In this document: one piece after another, positions 31,642-40,921 of the stretch
Position numbering within the stretch: the first letter of the stretch is position 1
Layout of the letters: each line of letters begins with the position of its first letter
Source of the DNA: Ochrobactrum vermis
Lineage (GTDB): Bacteria > Pseudomonadota > Alphaproteobacteria > Rhizobiales > Rhizobiaceae
Assembly (NCBI RefSeq): GCF_002975205.1
Contig: NZ_PCOC01000002.1
Span: 434,001 to 498,000 of the forward strand
Direction of reading: 5' to 3'
Length of the DNA stretch: 64,000 nucleotides
The notes under the pieces: model-generated
Databases searched by the model: none
What the model was told of the DNA's origin: nothing
The model's input: only the letters and a program-made list of their open reading frames with translations
Program-made: the position numbers and the translations under genes

Positions 31642-32637
31642 TCAACGCAAACGCTTTTTTTCGAGCGCGATCCGACTGGCGAGCCGTGCAGTTTCCTCGT
31701 CGGAAATAAGTACGTTGCCGGTCCCGGACAGCAGAGCTGCGGCGAGTGCCTCGGCCTTGTTGAGGCCGCCTGAGGCAAACACTACCGTTGGTACGTTTTT
31801 CAAAGTGTCGAAGGAAGGCGCTATAGCACGCTGATTGATCGAATGATTGATCGGCAATCCGTTCTTGTCGATAAACTGCGCCATGATATCGCCGCAAGCA
31901 CCTGCTGCGATCAACTCCTCCAGCTTGACATCGCTCGGCAATCCGTAGCGTACCAACAAGGAACGCGGGGTCATGTCTCCGATACTGACGATGATAATAT
32001 CGTTTTTTCGAATCTGCTCGAAGGCATCCTCGAAAACATCCTGGCTAACGATCGCGTCCCGCGACTGAGGACTGCCGGCATAGATCGGTGCTGCGAGATA
32101 GGCGCACTGGGCATTGAGTTGGCGTGCAAGATCGCTCGCAATGTCGAATGTATTAATTTCGATCCCGTGCGTTAATCCACCCAGCACTGAGTTCACGGAG
32201 ACGTCAGGGCGCTTCATCATTGGAATATGGCGCACCATCTCACGCAATGTAGCGCCCCAGCCAACACCGATTCCCGATATTTCGGTGGTGTTCAATTGAG
32301 TGACAAGATAATCGGCCGTTGCCTGCCCGACCAGAACCGGCACGAGATCGGCGTTGTCGGGCGTGGGTACGATGCTTGCGTGATGCAAAGAAAAGTCGGC
32401 CACAAGCTGCTGTTCAAGTTCGACGCATGACGCCAGTCGGGAGTTCAACGTGATCGTCACCAGCCCCGACCGGCGCGCTTCGGCAATGATCTTGTTGATG
32501 CGCAATCGATTGGTGGAAAGTGCCTGGGCTATTTCTCCCTGAGTGCGGCCTTCCATGAAGTACTGCCAGACCACACGCATCTGCATTCGCTCGTCAGCGT
32601 GAACGGCTGAAGAATTTGGCGTCGGCTTCCCGTTCAT
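31642..32637 (-). CDS. SorC/DeoR-family sugar-binding transcriptional regulator
   Basis: 331 residues: helix-turn-helix at about 20-60 (VVWQYFMEGRTQGEIAQALS; RLRINKIIAEARRSGLV) and the SorC effector domain with ISGIGVGWGATLREMV, SVNSVLGGLTHG and FDIASDLARQLNAQCAYLAAP. These bind phosphorylated sugars or polyols. It is divergent from the HAD phosphatase / phosphodiesterase / ABC importer set and very probably controls it. An inverted repeat (32804-32833) lies in the shared region. A phosphatase in the regulon fits a phosphorylated effector. Confidence 0.85.
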   Translation of the reverse strand: MNGKPTPNSSAVHADERMQMRVVWQYFMEGRTQGEIAQALSTNRLRINKIIAEARRSGLVTITLNSRLASCVELEQQLVADFSLHHASIVPTPDNADLVPVLVGQATADYLVTQLNTTEISGIGVGWGATLREMVRHIPMMKRPDVSVNSVLGGLTHGIEINTFDIASDLARQLNAQCAYLAAPIYAGSPQSRDAIVSQDVFEDAFEQIRKNDIIIVSIGDMTPRSLLVRYGLPSDVKLEELIAAGACGDIMAQFIDKNGLPINHSINQRAIAPSFDTLKNVPTVVFASGGLNKAEALAAALLSGTGNVLISDEETARLASRIALEKKRLR

Positions 32638-32803
32638 CGTTTGGACCTCATTTTCTCGTCATGCAAATTCGCTGTTCGGCGTTCTGGTTCGAAGACGTCT
32701 ATCCATCCCTGATTAGCAGCGCTTTCCTTGTTCGAAAAGATATTTACATGATTGAATGCATAGCGTGCCCTTCTTCCCTTCCAACTCATATCGCATAGGA
32801 GTT

Positions 32804-32833
32804 TACAAGTGTAAATTAATATTGACACTTGTA
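32804..32833. promoter_or_regulatory. Candidate SorC operator
   Basis: Inverted repeat TACAAGTGT (32804-32812) and ACACTTGTA (32825-32833) with a 12-nt spacer, between the SorC start and the HAD gene. The left arm is also part of TTTAC-AAGT-GTAAA. A related half-site GTTTACAA occurs before the phosphodiesterase gene at about 33766. Confidence 0.5.
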
Positions 32834-32887
32834 TTAATGCCCTTCTAGATTGAAGGCACAAACGAAAGCCAGTGGGAGAAGAAGGCT

Positions 32888-32962
32888 ATGCCACGAGTAA
32901 ACCAGACGATGACGCCACTTCGAGCTTTCTCCTGGCGACTCAATTTTGGTGCGATCTGGTGA
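32888..32962 (+). CDS. Possible 24-residue leader peptide coupled to the HAD gene
   Basis: MPRVNQTMTPLRAFSWRLNF and four further residues, preceded by GAGAAGAAGG and ending TGATG, where its stop overlaps the HAD start codon by one base. The HAD start itself has no good ribosome site, so re-initiation after this frame is plausible. It could alternatively be the stub of a deleted gene. Confidence 0.35.
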   Translation: MPRVNQTMTPLRAFSWRLNFGAIW

Positions 32963-33690
32963 TGGCGATGAACAGCATGTGCTTGACGAACGAGCTCGAG
33001 AATATTGCGCTGGTCATTTTCGATTGCGACGGCGTACTGATCGATAGTGAACCCCTCGCCAGCCGGACGCTTGCCGAAATGCTGCAGGAAGCCGGAATAT
33101 CGATTGACGCGCGGGAGGCACATGTCAGGTTCACGGGCAATTCGGAGCCGGCAATTCGCAGGATATGCGAGGAAGAGTTCGGTTTGACGGACGTTGATGC
33201 GCGTTTTGAAGCCTGGCACGAAAGCCTCTACCGGGAATTCGGCTGTTCGCTGAGGTCGATGCCGGGTATGGATGCGGTGGTTGCAAGTATCGACCGCCCC
33301 AAATGTGTGGCCTCTAACAGTTCTCCGGACCGTTTGCAGAAAAGCTTGGGAAGGCTCGATCTCTGGGAGCATTTTTATCCGGCTGTGTTCAGCGCTCAAA
33401 TGGTGGCCAGGCCCAAGCCCGCTGCAGACCTTGTTCTGCTTTGCGCGGAGAAATTCCAGGTCAAGCCTGAGCATTGCGTGATGATAGATGACAGTCCGCA
33501 TGGAATAGTCGCCGCTGTAGCGGCAGGAGCTGTGGCAATAGGATTTGTCGATCCGGCAGACCCTAGACCAGATCGCGCATCCCTTCTGAAGGCCAGTGGG
33601 GCATCGTTCATCGCCAATGGTGCAGCAGAATTGCCGGCCGCGATATTTGCCGCCAATAACTTGCTCGGTGAAGCGAACAGGGTGACTTGA
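32962..33690 (+). CDS. HAD-superfamily phosphatase (beta-phosphoglucomutase-like)
   Basis: 242 residues from the ATG at 32962; in-frame starts further up (GTG at 32872) would add 30 residues of non-family sequence. HAD motifs: nucleophile segment VIFDCDGVLIDSEPLA (I), CVASNSS (II), RPKPAADL (III) and MIDDSPHGIVAA (IV). It removes phosphate from a small sugar or polyol phosphate. It is first in a set with a phosphodiesterase and a sugar-type importer, which suggests it finishes the breakdown of an imported phosphorylated compound. Confidence 0.8.
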   Translation: MAMNSMCLTNELENIALVIFDCDGVLIDSEPLASRTLAEMLQEAGISIDAREAHVRFTGNSEPAIRRICEEEFGLTDVDARFEAWHESLYREFGCSLRSMPGMDAVVASIDRPKCVASNSSPDRLQKSLGRLDLWEHFYPAVFSAQMVARPKPAADLVLLCAEKFQVKPEHCVMIDDSPHGIVAAVAAGAVAIGFVDPADPRPDRASLLKASGASFIANGAAELPAAIFAANNLLGEANRVT

Positions 33691-33788
33691 GTGCCGTGTT
33701 ACATTTGCAAGATTGCGTCAACAACTGTAAGCTTTTTAATCGATGCGGTGAATTGATCTAATCAGTTTACAATCCGGGGAACGAAAAA

Positions 33789-34604
33789 ATGGCCCGCGTC
33801 ATACAGATTTCAGATACTCATCTTGGCCGCCAGAAGGCGCATTTCGTGGGCAACTGGCAACCCTTGCGAGACTGGCTTGTCAGTCAGAATCCGGATCTCA
33901 TCATTCATTCCGGCGACATCAGCGTGGATGGTGCGGATGTCGATGATGATTTTGTGTTCTGTCACGAGATCATGGCGGATCTGCCCGCTCCGATGCTTGT
34001 CGTTCCGGGAAATCACGATGTTGGCGAACCGAAAAGCGTGCATCAGCCGACCGACAATCATCGTCTGGAACGCTGGATCCGCCAGTTTGGCAAGGATTTT
34101 TGGGTGAAAGACGAGGGAAACTGGCGTCTGATCGGCTTTGATTCCATGATCCTTAGTTCTGGTCTAGCAGCCGAAGAAGAGCAGTTTCGCTGGCTGGAAC
34201 AACAGATGGATAATGCGAATGGCCGCCACATCGCATGGTTTTGTCATCAGCCGTTGTTCATAGATAGTTGGGATGACGTCGATAATGGTTATTGGTCGGT
34301 CAAGCGTGAACCACGTGGCCGACTGCAGGATCTGGTCAAGCGTTTCGGCGTTGATCTCATTGCCAGTGGCCATCTTCATCTTTCACACGATTTTGTTCTC
34401 GACGGGGTTCAGTTCGTCTGGTGTCCGTCGGCCGCGTTCGCAGTCGGTCCAGACATGCAGCCGCCGCTGGGCGGTGAAAAGCAGCTTGGCGCGGTGCGTT
34501 ATGAATTCTCGGATGCGGGTTTCACATTCGAGCGCATCCATCTGCCGGATCTGACGATGATGTGGATCGACGACGTCGTGCATGAAGTTTACCCCCCGCG
34601 ATAA
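33789..34604 (+). CDS. Metallophosphoesterase, GpdQ/cyclic-nucleotide phosphodiesterase class III-like
   Basis: 271 residues with the whole binuclear-metal set: ISDTHLG (7-13), SGDISVDG, PGNHDVG, FCHQPLF and GHLHLSH. There is no signal peptide, so it is cytoplasmic. GpdQ-type enzymes hydrolyse glycerophosphodiesters and other phosphodiesters. Followed at 33 bp by the CUT1 ABC genes, it probably processes the imported substrate. A cAMP phosphodiesterase role is possible but does not fit the neighbours as well. Confidence 0.85.
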   Translation: MARVIQISDTHLGRQKAHFVGNWQPLRDWLVSQNPDLIIHSGDISVDGADVDDDFVFCHEIMADLPAPMLVVPGNHDVGEPKSVHQPTDNHRLERWIRQFGKDFWVKDEGNWRLIGFDSMILSSGLAAEEEQFRWLEQQMDNANGRHIAWFCHQPLFIDSWDDVDNGYWSVKREPRGRLQDLVKRFGVDLIASGHLHLSHDFVLDGVQFVWCPSAAFAVGPDMQPPLGGEKQLGAVRYEFSDAGFTFERIHLPDLTMMWIDDVVHEVYPPR

Positions 34605-34636
34605 ATTGGCGGACGACGAATGCTGGAGGAGAGCTT

Positions 34637-35833
34637 TTGTCCCAGGTTGATATTCAGAATATAAGCAAATCGTTCGGCACTCTTCGGGTGTTGGATGACA
34701 TCAATATTTCGATCCGTGACGGAGAGTTTCTGACGCTCGTCGGTCCTTCCGGCTGTGGTAAATCAACCTTGGTGCGCATTATTGCCGGTCTGGAAAGCCA
34801 AACCTCCGGCATGATTTGTGTGGATGGTTCGCGTGTGAACCATTTGCGCCCGCATGAGCGCAAAGTGTCCATGGTTTTTCAGAGTTATGCGCTCTATCCA
34901 CATATGACGGTTTTCGACAATATCGCTGTACCGCTAACGGTTGAAAAACTGAGTCTCTTCGAGCGAATTCCACTCCTGAAATATCTGTCACCGCGGCGTA
35001 AAAGGCTGATGCACGGGATCGCCGAACAGGTGGAATCCGTCGCCGCGCAATTGAAAATAGAAGCTCTCCTTGGGCGAAAACCCGCTCAGCTTTCGGGAGG
35101 GCAACGCCAGCGCGTTGCCCTCGGCAGAGCAATGGTTCGCCAGCCGCGCGCCTTCCTTATGGACGAACCGCTGTCCAATTTGGACGCAAAACTGCGCGTC
35201 CATATGCGTACCGAACTGACGGAGCTGCATAGGCGCTTGCGGGCGACTTTCATTTATGTCACCCATGATCAGACCGAGGCCATGACCATGTCGGATCGTG
35301 TTGCCATGATGGATGGCGGCAAGGTCCAACAGCTTGGAACACCGTCTGAGCTTTACGAGCGGCCCGCCAATCTGGAAGTAGCCCGTTTTATTGGAAGCCC
35401 GACAATAAACACGATGGCTGCCACCGTCGGACAAGGTGGTCGCGTGGAAGTACAGGGTAGACCGCTCGGTATCGTCGTCGATTTGGCGCAGGGCCAGAAC
35501 GTGACCCTCGGTATCAGGCCAGAGGCGCTCAGCTTGCTCACGAACGAGCGGACATCCGCATACCGGTCGATCATCGACGCGCGCTTACGCCGCATGGAGA
35601 ATCTCGGGGCCGAACTCCTTTACCATTTCGATCTGACCGGCACTGAGGCGAACAGCTTTATCGTACGGGCGGCTTCTTCCCGTGACGCTATCCATGAAGG
35701 AGACGTCGTGCGGCTCACCTTCGATCCCGCTCTTTGTCATATTTTCGGCCCCGATGGGCGTCGGGTGGAAAAAACGCCTGTGATTTTATCGGGTGATGAG
35801 GCAGGGAGGCCGAAACATGGCTCCATCGTCTGA
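34637..35833 (+). CDS. ABC importer ATPase, UgpC/MalK (CUT1) type
   Basis: 398 residues. Walker A GPSGCGKS (36-43 region), signature LSGGQRQR, Walker B FLMDEPLSNLDAK and switch THDQTEAM, with a C-terminal TOBE regulatory domain. The start is TTG at 34637, well placed after GGAGGAG (34625-34631). It energises the two following permeases. An insert after the Q-loop region (LSLFERIPLLKYLSPRRKR) is longer than in MalK. Confidence 0.9.
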   Translation: MSQVDIQNISKSFGTLRVLDDINISIRDGEFLTLVGPSGCGKSTLVRIIAGLESQTSGMICVDGSRVNHLRPHERKVSMVFQSYALYPHMTVFDNIAVPLTVEKLSLFERIPLLKYLSPRRKRLMHGIAEQVESVAAQLKIEALLGRKPAQLSGGQRQRVALGRAMVRQPRAFLMDEPLSNLDAKLRVHMRTELTELHRRLRATFIYVTHDQTEAMTMSDRVAMMDGGKVQQLGTPSELYERPANLEVARFIGSPTINTMAATVGQGGRVEVQGRPLGIVVDLAQGQNVTLGIRPEALSLLTNERTSAYRSIIDARLRRMENLGAELLYHFDLTGTEANSFIVRAASSRDAIHEGDVVRLTFDPALCHIFGPDGRRVEKTPVILSGDEAGRPKHGSIV

Positions 35834-36734
35834 GAATGCCGTTACCTTCGGGAACGGGAGACGAGTTTTCATCGAGAAACTGACAGGGCTCGGGCTCGCA
35901 GGGCCAGCACTGCTTCTGCTCTTGCTGTTACATATCGTGCCTCTGATCATGCTGGTCGTTTTGAGCCTCACCGACTATCAACTGGGTGACCTCGCGTTGA
36001 ATTTTGTCGGCCTCAAGAACTTTTCGAGTGCCTTGCAAGATGATGCTTTTCGACGGTCGCTTTTCAATACCTTCATCTACGTAGCCATCGTCGTTCCTGG
36101 TTCGGTTGGTCTCGGCCTTTTGTTTGCACTCCTCATTCATGGCAGAAAACAAAGTCGGGCGATCTATGAGGTGATATTCTTCCTGCCAGTCACAGCGACC
36201 CTCATCGCAATGGCGTCGGTTTGGAAATTTTTACTCCACCCTACTCTCGGTCCTATCAATGCAGTTATTGTTGCGCTGGGCTTCGAACCGGTGAATTTTC
36301 TCAGCGATCCCTCTTATGCGCTGCCGACGCTAGCGGTCATCGGCATCTGGCAGCTCGTCGGTTTCAATATGGTGTTGTTCTTGGCGGGGCTCTCTTCAAT
36401 CCCCAAAGATCTCTATGAAGCCGCAGATATTGATGGCGCAGCGGGCGTGATCGACAGGTTTCTAACCGTAACCTGGCCCATGCTCGGACCGACGACGATG
36501 TTCGTCCTCATCACGACCTCGATCACTGCCTTCAAGGTGTTTGATACCGTGGTTGCTATAACGCGGGGCGGTCCGCAGGATTCTACCAATGTGATCCTCT
36601 ATGCGATTTATCTGGAAGGTTTCCAGTATTTCTCAACCGCCTACGCCGCTGCCCTGACGCTGGTCTTCCTGACATTCATCCTGATCTTTTCCGGTATCCA
36701 GACCTTTTTCATCGATAGGAGGGTCCACTATTGA
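35817..36734 (+). CDS. ABC importer permease, UgpA/MalF (CUT1) type
   Basis: 305 residues with six hydrophobic segments and the EAA loop YEAADIDGAAGVIDRFLTVT. GGGAGG (35804-35809) supports the ATG at 35817, which overlaps the ATPase gene by 17 bases. It forms the membrane channel with the next gene. Confidence 0.9.
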   Translation: MAPSSENAVTFGNGRRVFIEKLTGLGLAGPALLLLLLLHIVPLIMLVVLSLTDYQLGDLALNFVGLKNFSSALQDDAFRRSLFNTFIYVAIVVPGSVGLGLLFALLIHGRKQSRAIYEVIFFLPVTATLIAMASVWKFLLHPTLGPINAVIVALGFEPVNFLSDPSYALPTLAVIGIWQLVGFNMVLFLAGLSSIPKDLYEAADIDGAAGVIDRFLTVTWPMLGPTTMFVLITTSITAFKVFDTVVAITRGGPQDSTNVILYAIYLEGFQYFSTAYAAALTLVFLTFILIFSGIQTFFIDRRVHY

Positions 36735-37618
36735 TAGCGCAACACAACGAAATCGCTGCAATCGGCAACCCGCCAGCCCGAAATTCGGCGAAATTGAAAA
36801 AGGGTCTGATGTTTCTGACGGTCCACGGAATCCTGATCTTCGGTGCGATTTTCATTCTCATGCCGTTCGTCTGGATGCTTGTGACATCGATCAAGCCGCC
36901 GAACGAGATCTTTAGTGCGCAGTTGCGATTATGGCCATCGCAGTTTTATGGCGTCGAAAATTACAGCTTTGCGCTTGAAAGCGCACCTTTGCTTCGCTTT
37001 GCCTTGAATGGCGTCATTGTTTGTGCCGGGATACTTCTGGTGCAGCTAATTGTGGCCATTCCCTGCGCCTACGCGCTGGCCAAGCTGGAATTCACTGGTC
37101 GCAACGTATTCTTCGTCCTGATCCTGCTCGCATTGGCCATACCCATACAGGTGCCGGCGCTTCCACTTTATATAGGTCTGGCCTGGGTCGGTCAGTTGAA
37201 TACCTATTTCTCGATGATGCTGCCGTTTTTCCTGTCGGCCTTCGCGATCTTCCTGTTTCGGCAATTCTTCAGGAGTTTTCCCGATGACATCATTAATGCC
37301 GCGCGCCTGGATGGTATGGGGGAGCTGGAAATCATCTGGCGCATTGTCACGCCAAGCGCCATGCCCGCCATTGCTGCATTCTCGGTCTTTTCGATCGTAG
37401 CGCATTGGAACGATCTTTATTGGCCGCTCATCGTGATTTCCGACAACCAGCTCGCACCGCCACCGCTTGGAATGCTGCTCTTTGCGGATGCCGAAACCGG
37501 TTCGAATTACGGCGCACTTACGGCTGCAGCAACCATGCTGACCGCACCTTTGGTGATCTGTTTCCTGGTCGCTCGCAAACGCTTCATTCAGGGCATCACC
37601 ATGACCGGCGTAAAATAA
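36731..37618 (+). CDS. ABC importer permease, UgpE/MalG (CUT1) type
   Basis: 295 residues, six hydrophobic segments, EAA loop INAARLDGMGELEIIWRIV. It starts at TTG 36731, overlapping the previous stop by four bases. Second half of the channel of the same importer. Confidence 0.9.
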   Translation: MIAQHNEIAAIGNPPARNSAKLKKGLMFLTVHGILIFGAIFILMPFVWMLVTSIKPPNEIFSAQLRLWPSQFYGVENYSFALESAPLLRFALNGVIVCAGILLVQLIVAIPCAYALAKLEFTGRNVFFVLILLALAIPIQVPALPLYIGLAWVGQLNTYFSMMLPFFLSAFAIFLFRQFFRSFPDDIINAARLDGMGELEIIWRIVTPSAMPAIAAFSVFSIVAHWNDLYWPLIVISDNQLAPPPLGMLLFADAETGSNYGALTAAATMLTAPLVICFLVARKRFIQGITMTGVK

Positions 37619-37660
37619 AGGGCCTAAATAAATAGAAGAGTTTTATCCAGGGAGGAACCA

Positions 37661-38938
37661 ATGAAACAGATAGCAAAATTCATCGCTGCCGGTGTTTTAA
37701 CAATGCAGATGACGGGAACAACGCTGGCCGCCGACGTAACGCTGGATGTGCTCTATGCTCAGCCGGGCTTCGCAAAGTTTCACGATCCGATCGCACAGGC
37801 CTTCATGAAGGAGCATCCAGATATAAAAATAAAATTCCGGGCTCCAGCGAAGGATTACGATGAAGGGCACCTTCTGATGCAGCGGCTTGCCGTGACCAAT
37901 CAGTTGCCCGACATTTATTTTCCAGGCTACCATCTTCTACCGGAACTTGCGCGCACATTGTCCAAGCGCAAACAGATTACGGACCTAAAACCGTTTCTGG
38001 ACGCTGAACCGGAAAGCTGGAAAACGGAGAATTATTCGCAGTCGATGCTCAACTTGGGCGTCGTTGACGGCGTGAAATACGGAATGGCCTTCAATGCGTC
38101 GCTTCCCATTATTTATGTGAATGAAAACGCCGTAGAGAAAGCTGGTCTGGACCCAAAGGAAGTACCATCTAGTTGGGACGATCTTTTGGCGCGCGCCAAA
38201 AAAATCCATGACACGGATCCGAAAATGGCGGGTATCGGTTATACAATCTACGATTGGCCCGACGACTGGCTCTGGCAGACCATTTTGCGCCAGGAAGGAA
38301 CACAACTCGTTGATCCTGAAACGGGAAAGGCCGGTTTCAACAATGAAAAGGGCTTGGCAGCCCTGAAAATTCTTCGCCATATGGTGACCGAAGGTGGCGA
38401 GACCATGCTGGAATTCGAACAAGCGCGCCAGCAGTTCGCCGCAGGCCAGACGGCCTATTTTATCGACACTCCGGCGCGTCTCGCACAGATCATTGGTCTG
38501 GTTGGAGATCGCTTTAAACTGAACACGATGAGAGTGCCACTCGACGACAAGGAGAATGGTGGCTTTCCCACTGGTGGCGCAGCCGGGATCATTCTTTCGC
38601 AAGATGAACCTGTGCAGAAAGCGGCATGGGAATATCTGAAATTCGCCACCGGCCCGAAAGGGCAGACTATCGTGGTGGAAACAACGGGCTATCTGCCGAC
38701 AAACAAGCTAGCTAACGGTGCTGACTATCTTGCTCCATTCTACGAAAAGGAGCCGCGTTTCAAAACGGTGGCATCAGAGATAGAACAGGCGCGACCATGG
38801 GAAGGTTATCCGACGGGGTCATCTGTTCGCATCTGGCGAGCAGCACGCGATGTTATCGCCAAGGTAATGCGGGGTGATCTTACCCCCGAAGACGGACTTC
38901 CTGCCCTCGTAAAAACGGTCGATGAGATGACCCAATAG
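37661..38938 (+). CDS. ABC importer substrate-binding protein, CUT1 (UgpB-like)
   Basis: 425 residues with a signal peptide (about 1-23, ending TTLAA) and the family-1 extracellular solute-binding fold (LDVLYAQPGFAKFHDPIAQA; GVKYGMAFNASLPIIYVNENA; FPTGGAAGIILSQDEPVQ). It captures a sugar, polyol or glycerophospho compound in the periplasm. The closest functional type by eye is UgpB, and a phosphodiesterase and a phosphatase lie in the same set. A terminator follows. Confidence 0.85.
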   Translation: MKQIAKFIAAGVLTMQMTGTTLAADVTLDVLYAQPGFAKFHDPIAQAFMKEHPDIKIKFRAPAKDYDEGHLLMQRLAVTNQLPDIYFPGYHLLPELARTLSKRKQITDLKPFLDAEPESWKTENYSQSMLNLGVVDGVKYGMAFNASLPIIYVNENAVEKAGLDPKEVPSSWDDLLARAKKIHDTDPKMAGIGYTIYDWPDDWLWQTILRQEGTQLVDPETGKAGFNNEKGLAALKILRHMVTEGGETMLEFEQARQQFAAGQTAYFIDTPARLAQIIGLVGDRFKLNTMRVPLDDKENGGFPTGGAAGIILSQDEPVQKAAWEYLKFATGPKGQTIVVETTGYLPTNKLANGADYLAPFYEKEPRFKTVASEIEQARPWEGYPTGSSVRIWRAARDVIAKVMRGDLTPEDGLPALVKTVDEMTQ

Positions 38939-38964
38939 CGGTCACGCCACCAACGCAGATAAGC

Positions 38965-39000
38965 AAGGGCTTAGCGTTCGCTAAGCCCTTATGCGTTTTT
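38965..39000 (+). terminator. Rho-independent terminator
   Basis: AAGGGCTTAG (38965-38974), loop CGTTCG, CTAAGCCCTT (38981-38990), then ATGCGTTTTT. Closes the ABC importer unit. Confidence 0.85.
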
Positions 39001-39075
39001 CGGGTTCATTTGAGCAGATTTGCACCAATAATCTTAGTCTCCGCGTTTGGCTCGTTTCAAACGCAGCACCATGGG

Positions 39076-40173
39076 TTAGGGTTTGAGGCTGATCCAGTAC
39101 GAACCCTCAAAGGGAACGGCTGCGAAACGCCGATTAATCTCCGCCAGTGTTGCTTCGGGGCTGAGATCGGCAAACAATTCCGGTCGCAGCCAGACAGCGA
39201 AGGTCTCTGCTGCCAGAATGTTCAGAGGAACGGCATTGAAAAAGTTCCACAGTCCATGTACGCGCCGATCCTCTACGGCCTCCAAACCAGCTCGGAAAGG
39301 ATTTTTCAAGGCGTTTGAAAGTGTGTCGCGGGCTTCCTGCTCGCTTACGCCCGGTCCAATCGAGAAGCCGCTATATTTACCCCCTGGGGATGAGGTGGCG
39401 ATGTAAACTTGCGGGTCGGCGGCGACAATATATTCGCTGCTGATAATGGCTCCCTGGGAAGGGCCGTCGGCGGCAATGTTTCGGCTGCCGGACAGCGTGA
39501 TGAACTCGCCCATACTGTCTCGCCCATAAGCGTAGCAGCATTGTTCGGAATTGGGAAAGGCTTCAAGCAATACAGTAGGCCCGGTACCGTTCGTCGCCAC
39601 CCGATCACGAATTCGCGCAATGCGCTCGTCATAGAAATCGGCAAAAGCGTTTGCCTGCTCCTCGCGGTTGAGCACCTTGCCCAACAGGCGCATGTTCTTC
39701 GAAGTATTTTTGAGTGCGTGGTTGCCGAAATCGACCACGATCACCGGTACGCCCATTTTCTCGAGATAGGTAATCGCCTGCATGCCTTCGTCATTGCGCA
39801 TCTGCCAGTCTGAGAGGATCGCCAGATCGGCTTTTACAGAAACGATCTTCTCGACCGAAACTGTCATGCCGTCACCAATGATCGGGATCTCGTCAAGTTT
39901 CGGAAAACGCTGTCTGAAGCTGGCATAGATTTCCGGGTTGTCCCCCTTGAGGTCATCAGCCCAGCCGGCCAGTACGCTGACGGGATCAGGATGGATCAGC
40001 GACAATGCAATCAGATTGAAGCCGCTACCAAGCAATACGGATTTTGGCTGGGCGGTAATGGTGACATCCCGGTCAAGGGCATCCCTGACATGAATGGGAT
40101 AAGTCACCTCTGCAACTGCGCTGTTACCGAGAGCGAGCCACATCACAGTCAAGCAGACAACAAGACGGATCAT
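39076..40173 (-). CDS. Iron-siderophore ABC substrate-binding protein (FecB/FepB-like)
   Basis: 365 residues from the ATG at 40173; the frame is open further upstream only in the FhuF gene region. Signal peptide (1-21, GNSAVA) and the PeripBP_2 fold: RDALDRDVTITAQPKSVLLG, ILSDWQMR, GVPVIVVDFGNHALKN, FAVWLRPELF. It carries ferric siderophore to an inner-membrane permease. It begins one base after the FhuF stop and is the last gene of the receptor unit; no permease or ATPase gene is present here. Confidence 0.85.
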   Translation of the reverse strand: MIRLVVCLTVMWLALGNSAVAEVTYPIHVRDALDRDVTITAQPKSVLLGSGFNLIALSLIHPDPVSVLAGWADDLKGDNPEIYASFRQRFPKLDEIPIIGDGMTVSVEKIVSVKADLAILSDWQMRNDEGMQAITYLEKMGVPVIVVDFGNHALKNTSKNMRLLGKVLNREEQANAFADFYDERIARIRDRVATNGTGPTVLLEAFPNSEQCCYAYGRDSMGEFITLSGSRNIAADGPSQGAIISSEYIVAADPQVYIATSSPGGKYSGFSIGPGVSEQEARDTLSNALKNPFRAGLEAVEDRRVHGLWNFFNAVPLNILAAETFAVWLRPELFADLSPEATLAEINRRFAAVPFEGSYWISLKP

Positions 40174-40174
40174 T

Positions 40175-40921
40175 TCATTGCTTTCTAAGTTCGGGTAGCG
40201 CACATAATTCACCGCATCCTGCAACACCCGGTAGTTTGTAGCGCAGACAGCAGATCTTGCGGCGGCACAGATTTGCGCCATGATCTGTGTCCCGGCGCAG
40301 ACAGTCAAAAAACGGGTTGCGCGTTCCATCGGCGAAAGTCTGTGTTTCAAACAGCGGACGGCACGGCCAGCCATCATAAGAATGATGTTCCGCTGCGCTG
40401 TTGATGGCGTAATCGATATAGACTGCTGCATTATTCCACGCGAGCCGTGGAGAGATGCCGGTGCGGTCTTTGAGGACCTGAACAACAGTGTTCAGGTGAC
40501 TTTTTGCGACTTGGCTGATCACATCCATTACATCCAGCGCATCACAAGCCTGCCCGCCATTGAGCAAGCCAAAGGAACGTGGCAAGCCCTGATCATTGAT
40601 GGCAATGGTCATATTCTCTAGCTCGACCGGAAGGGCTACTCCGTTCTGTCTGGCGCAGATATAGGGAATGACCAGCAGAGAAAAATAATACAGTGACCAG
40701 AAGGACGAAACCGCCCGCAGATCGGCATCGGGATAGGTAGCCGCGCATTTATGCAGGGTTTTCGTCAATTGAGCGCCGTGCAGAAATTCCAACACAGGCA
40801 TACCGTCAGTCAGTTCGGACGACAGCATCATACTGTCGGCGCACCATGCATTTTCACCATGGAACAGTGCTCTCAGGCCGTGCGGCCTGAGAGCTTCATT
40901 GTGTGTATTGGCGTCTACCAT
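40175..40921 (-). CDS. fhuF: FhuF-like ferric-siderophore reductase
   Basis: 248 residues, the usual length. The C-terminal 2Fe-2S signature reads CCLRYKLPGVAGCGELC, the FhuF pattern of two adjacent cysteines and two more. The upstream part (FWSLYYFSLLVIPYICARQN) fits the family. It reduces Fe(III)-siderophore in the cytoplasm to release iron. Its start overlaps the TonB receptor gene by seven bases, so the two are coupled. Confidence 0.85.
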   Translation of the reverse strand: MVDANTHNEALRPHGLRALFHGENAWCADSMMLSSELTDGMPVLEFLHGAQLTKTLHKCAATYPDADLRAVSSFWSLYYFSLLVIPYICARQNGVALPVELENMTIAINDQGLPRSFGLLNGGQACDALDVMDVISQVAKSHLNTVVQVLKDRTGISPRLAWNNAAVYIDYAINSAAEHHSYDGWPCRPLFETQTFADGTRNPFFDCLRRDTDHGANLCRRKICCLRYKLPGVAGCGELCALPELRKQ

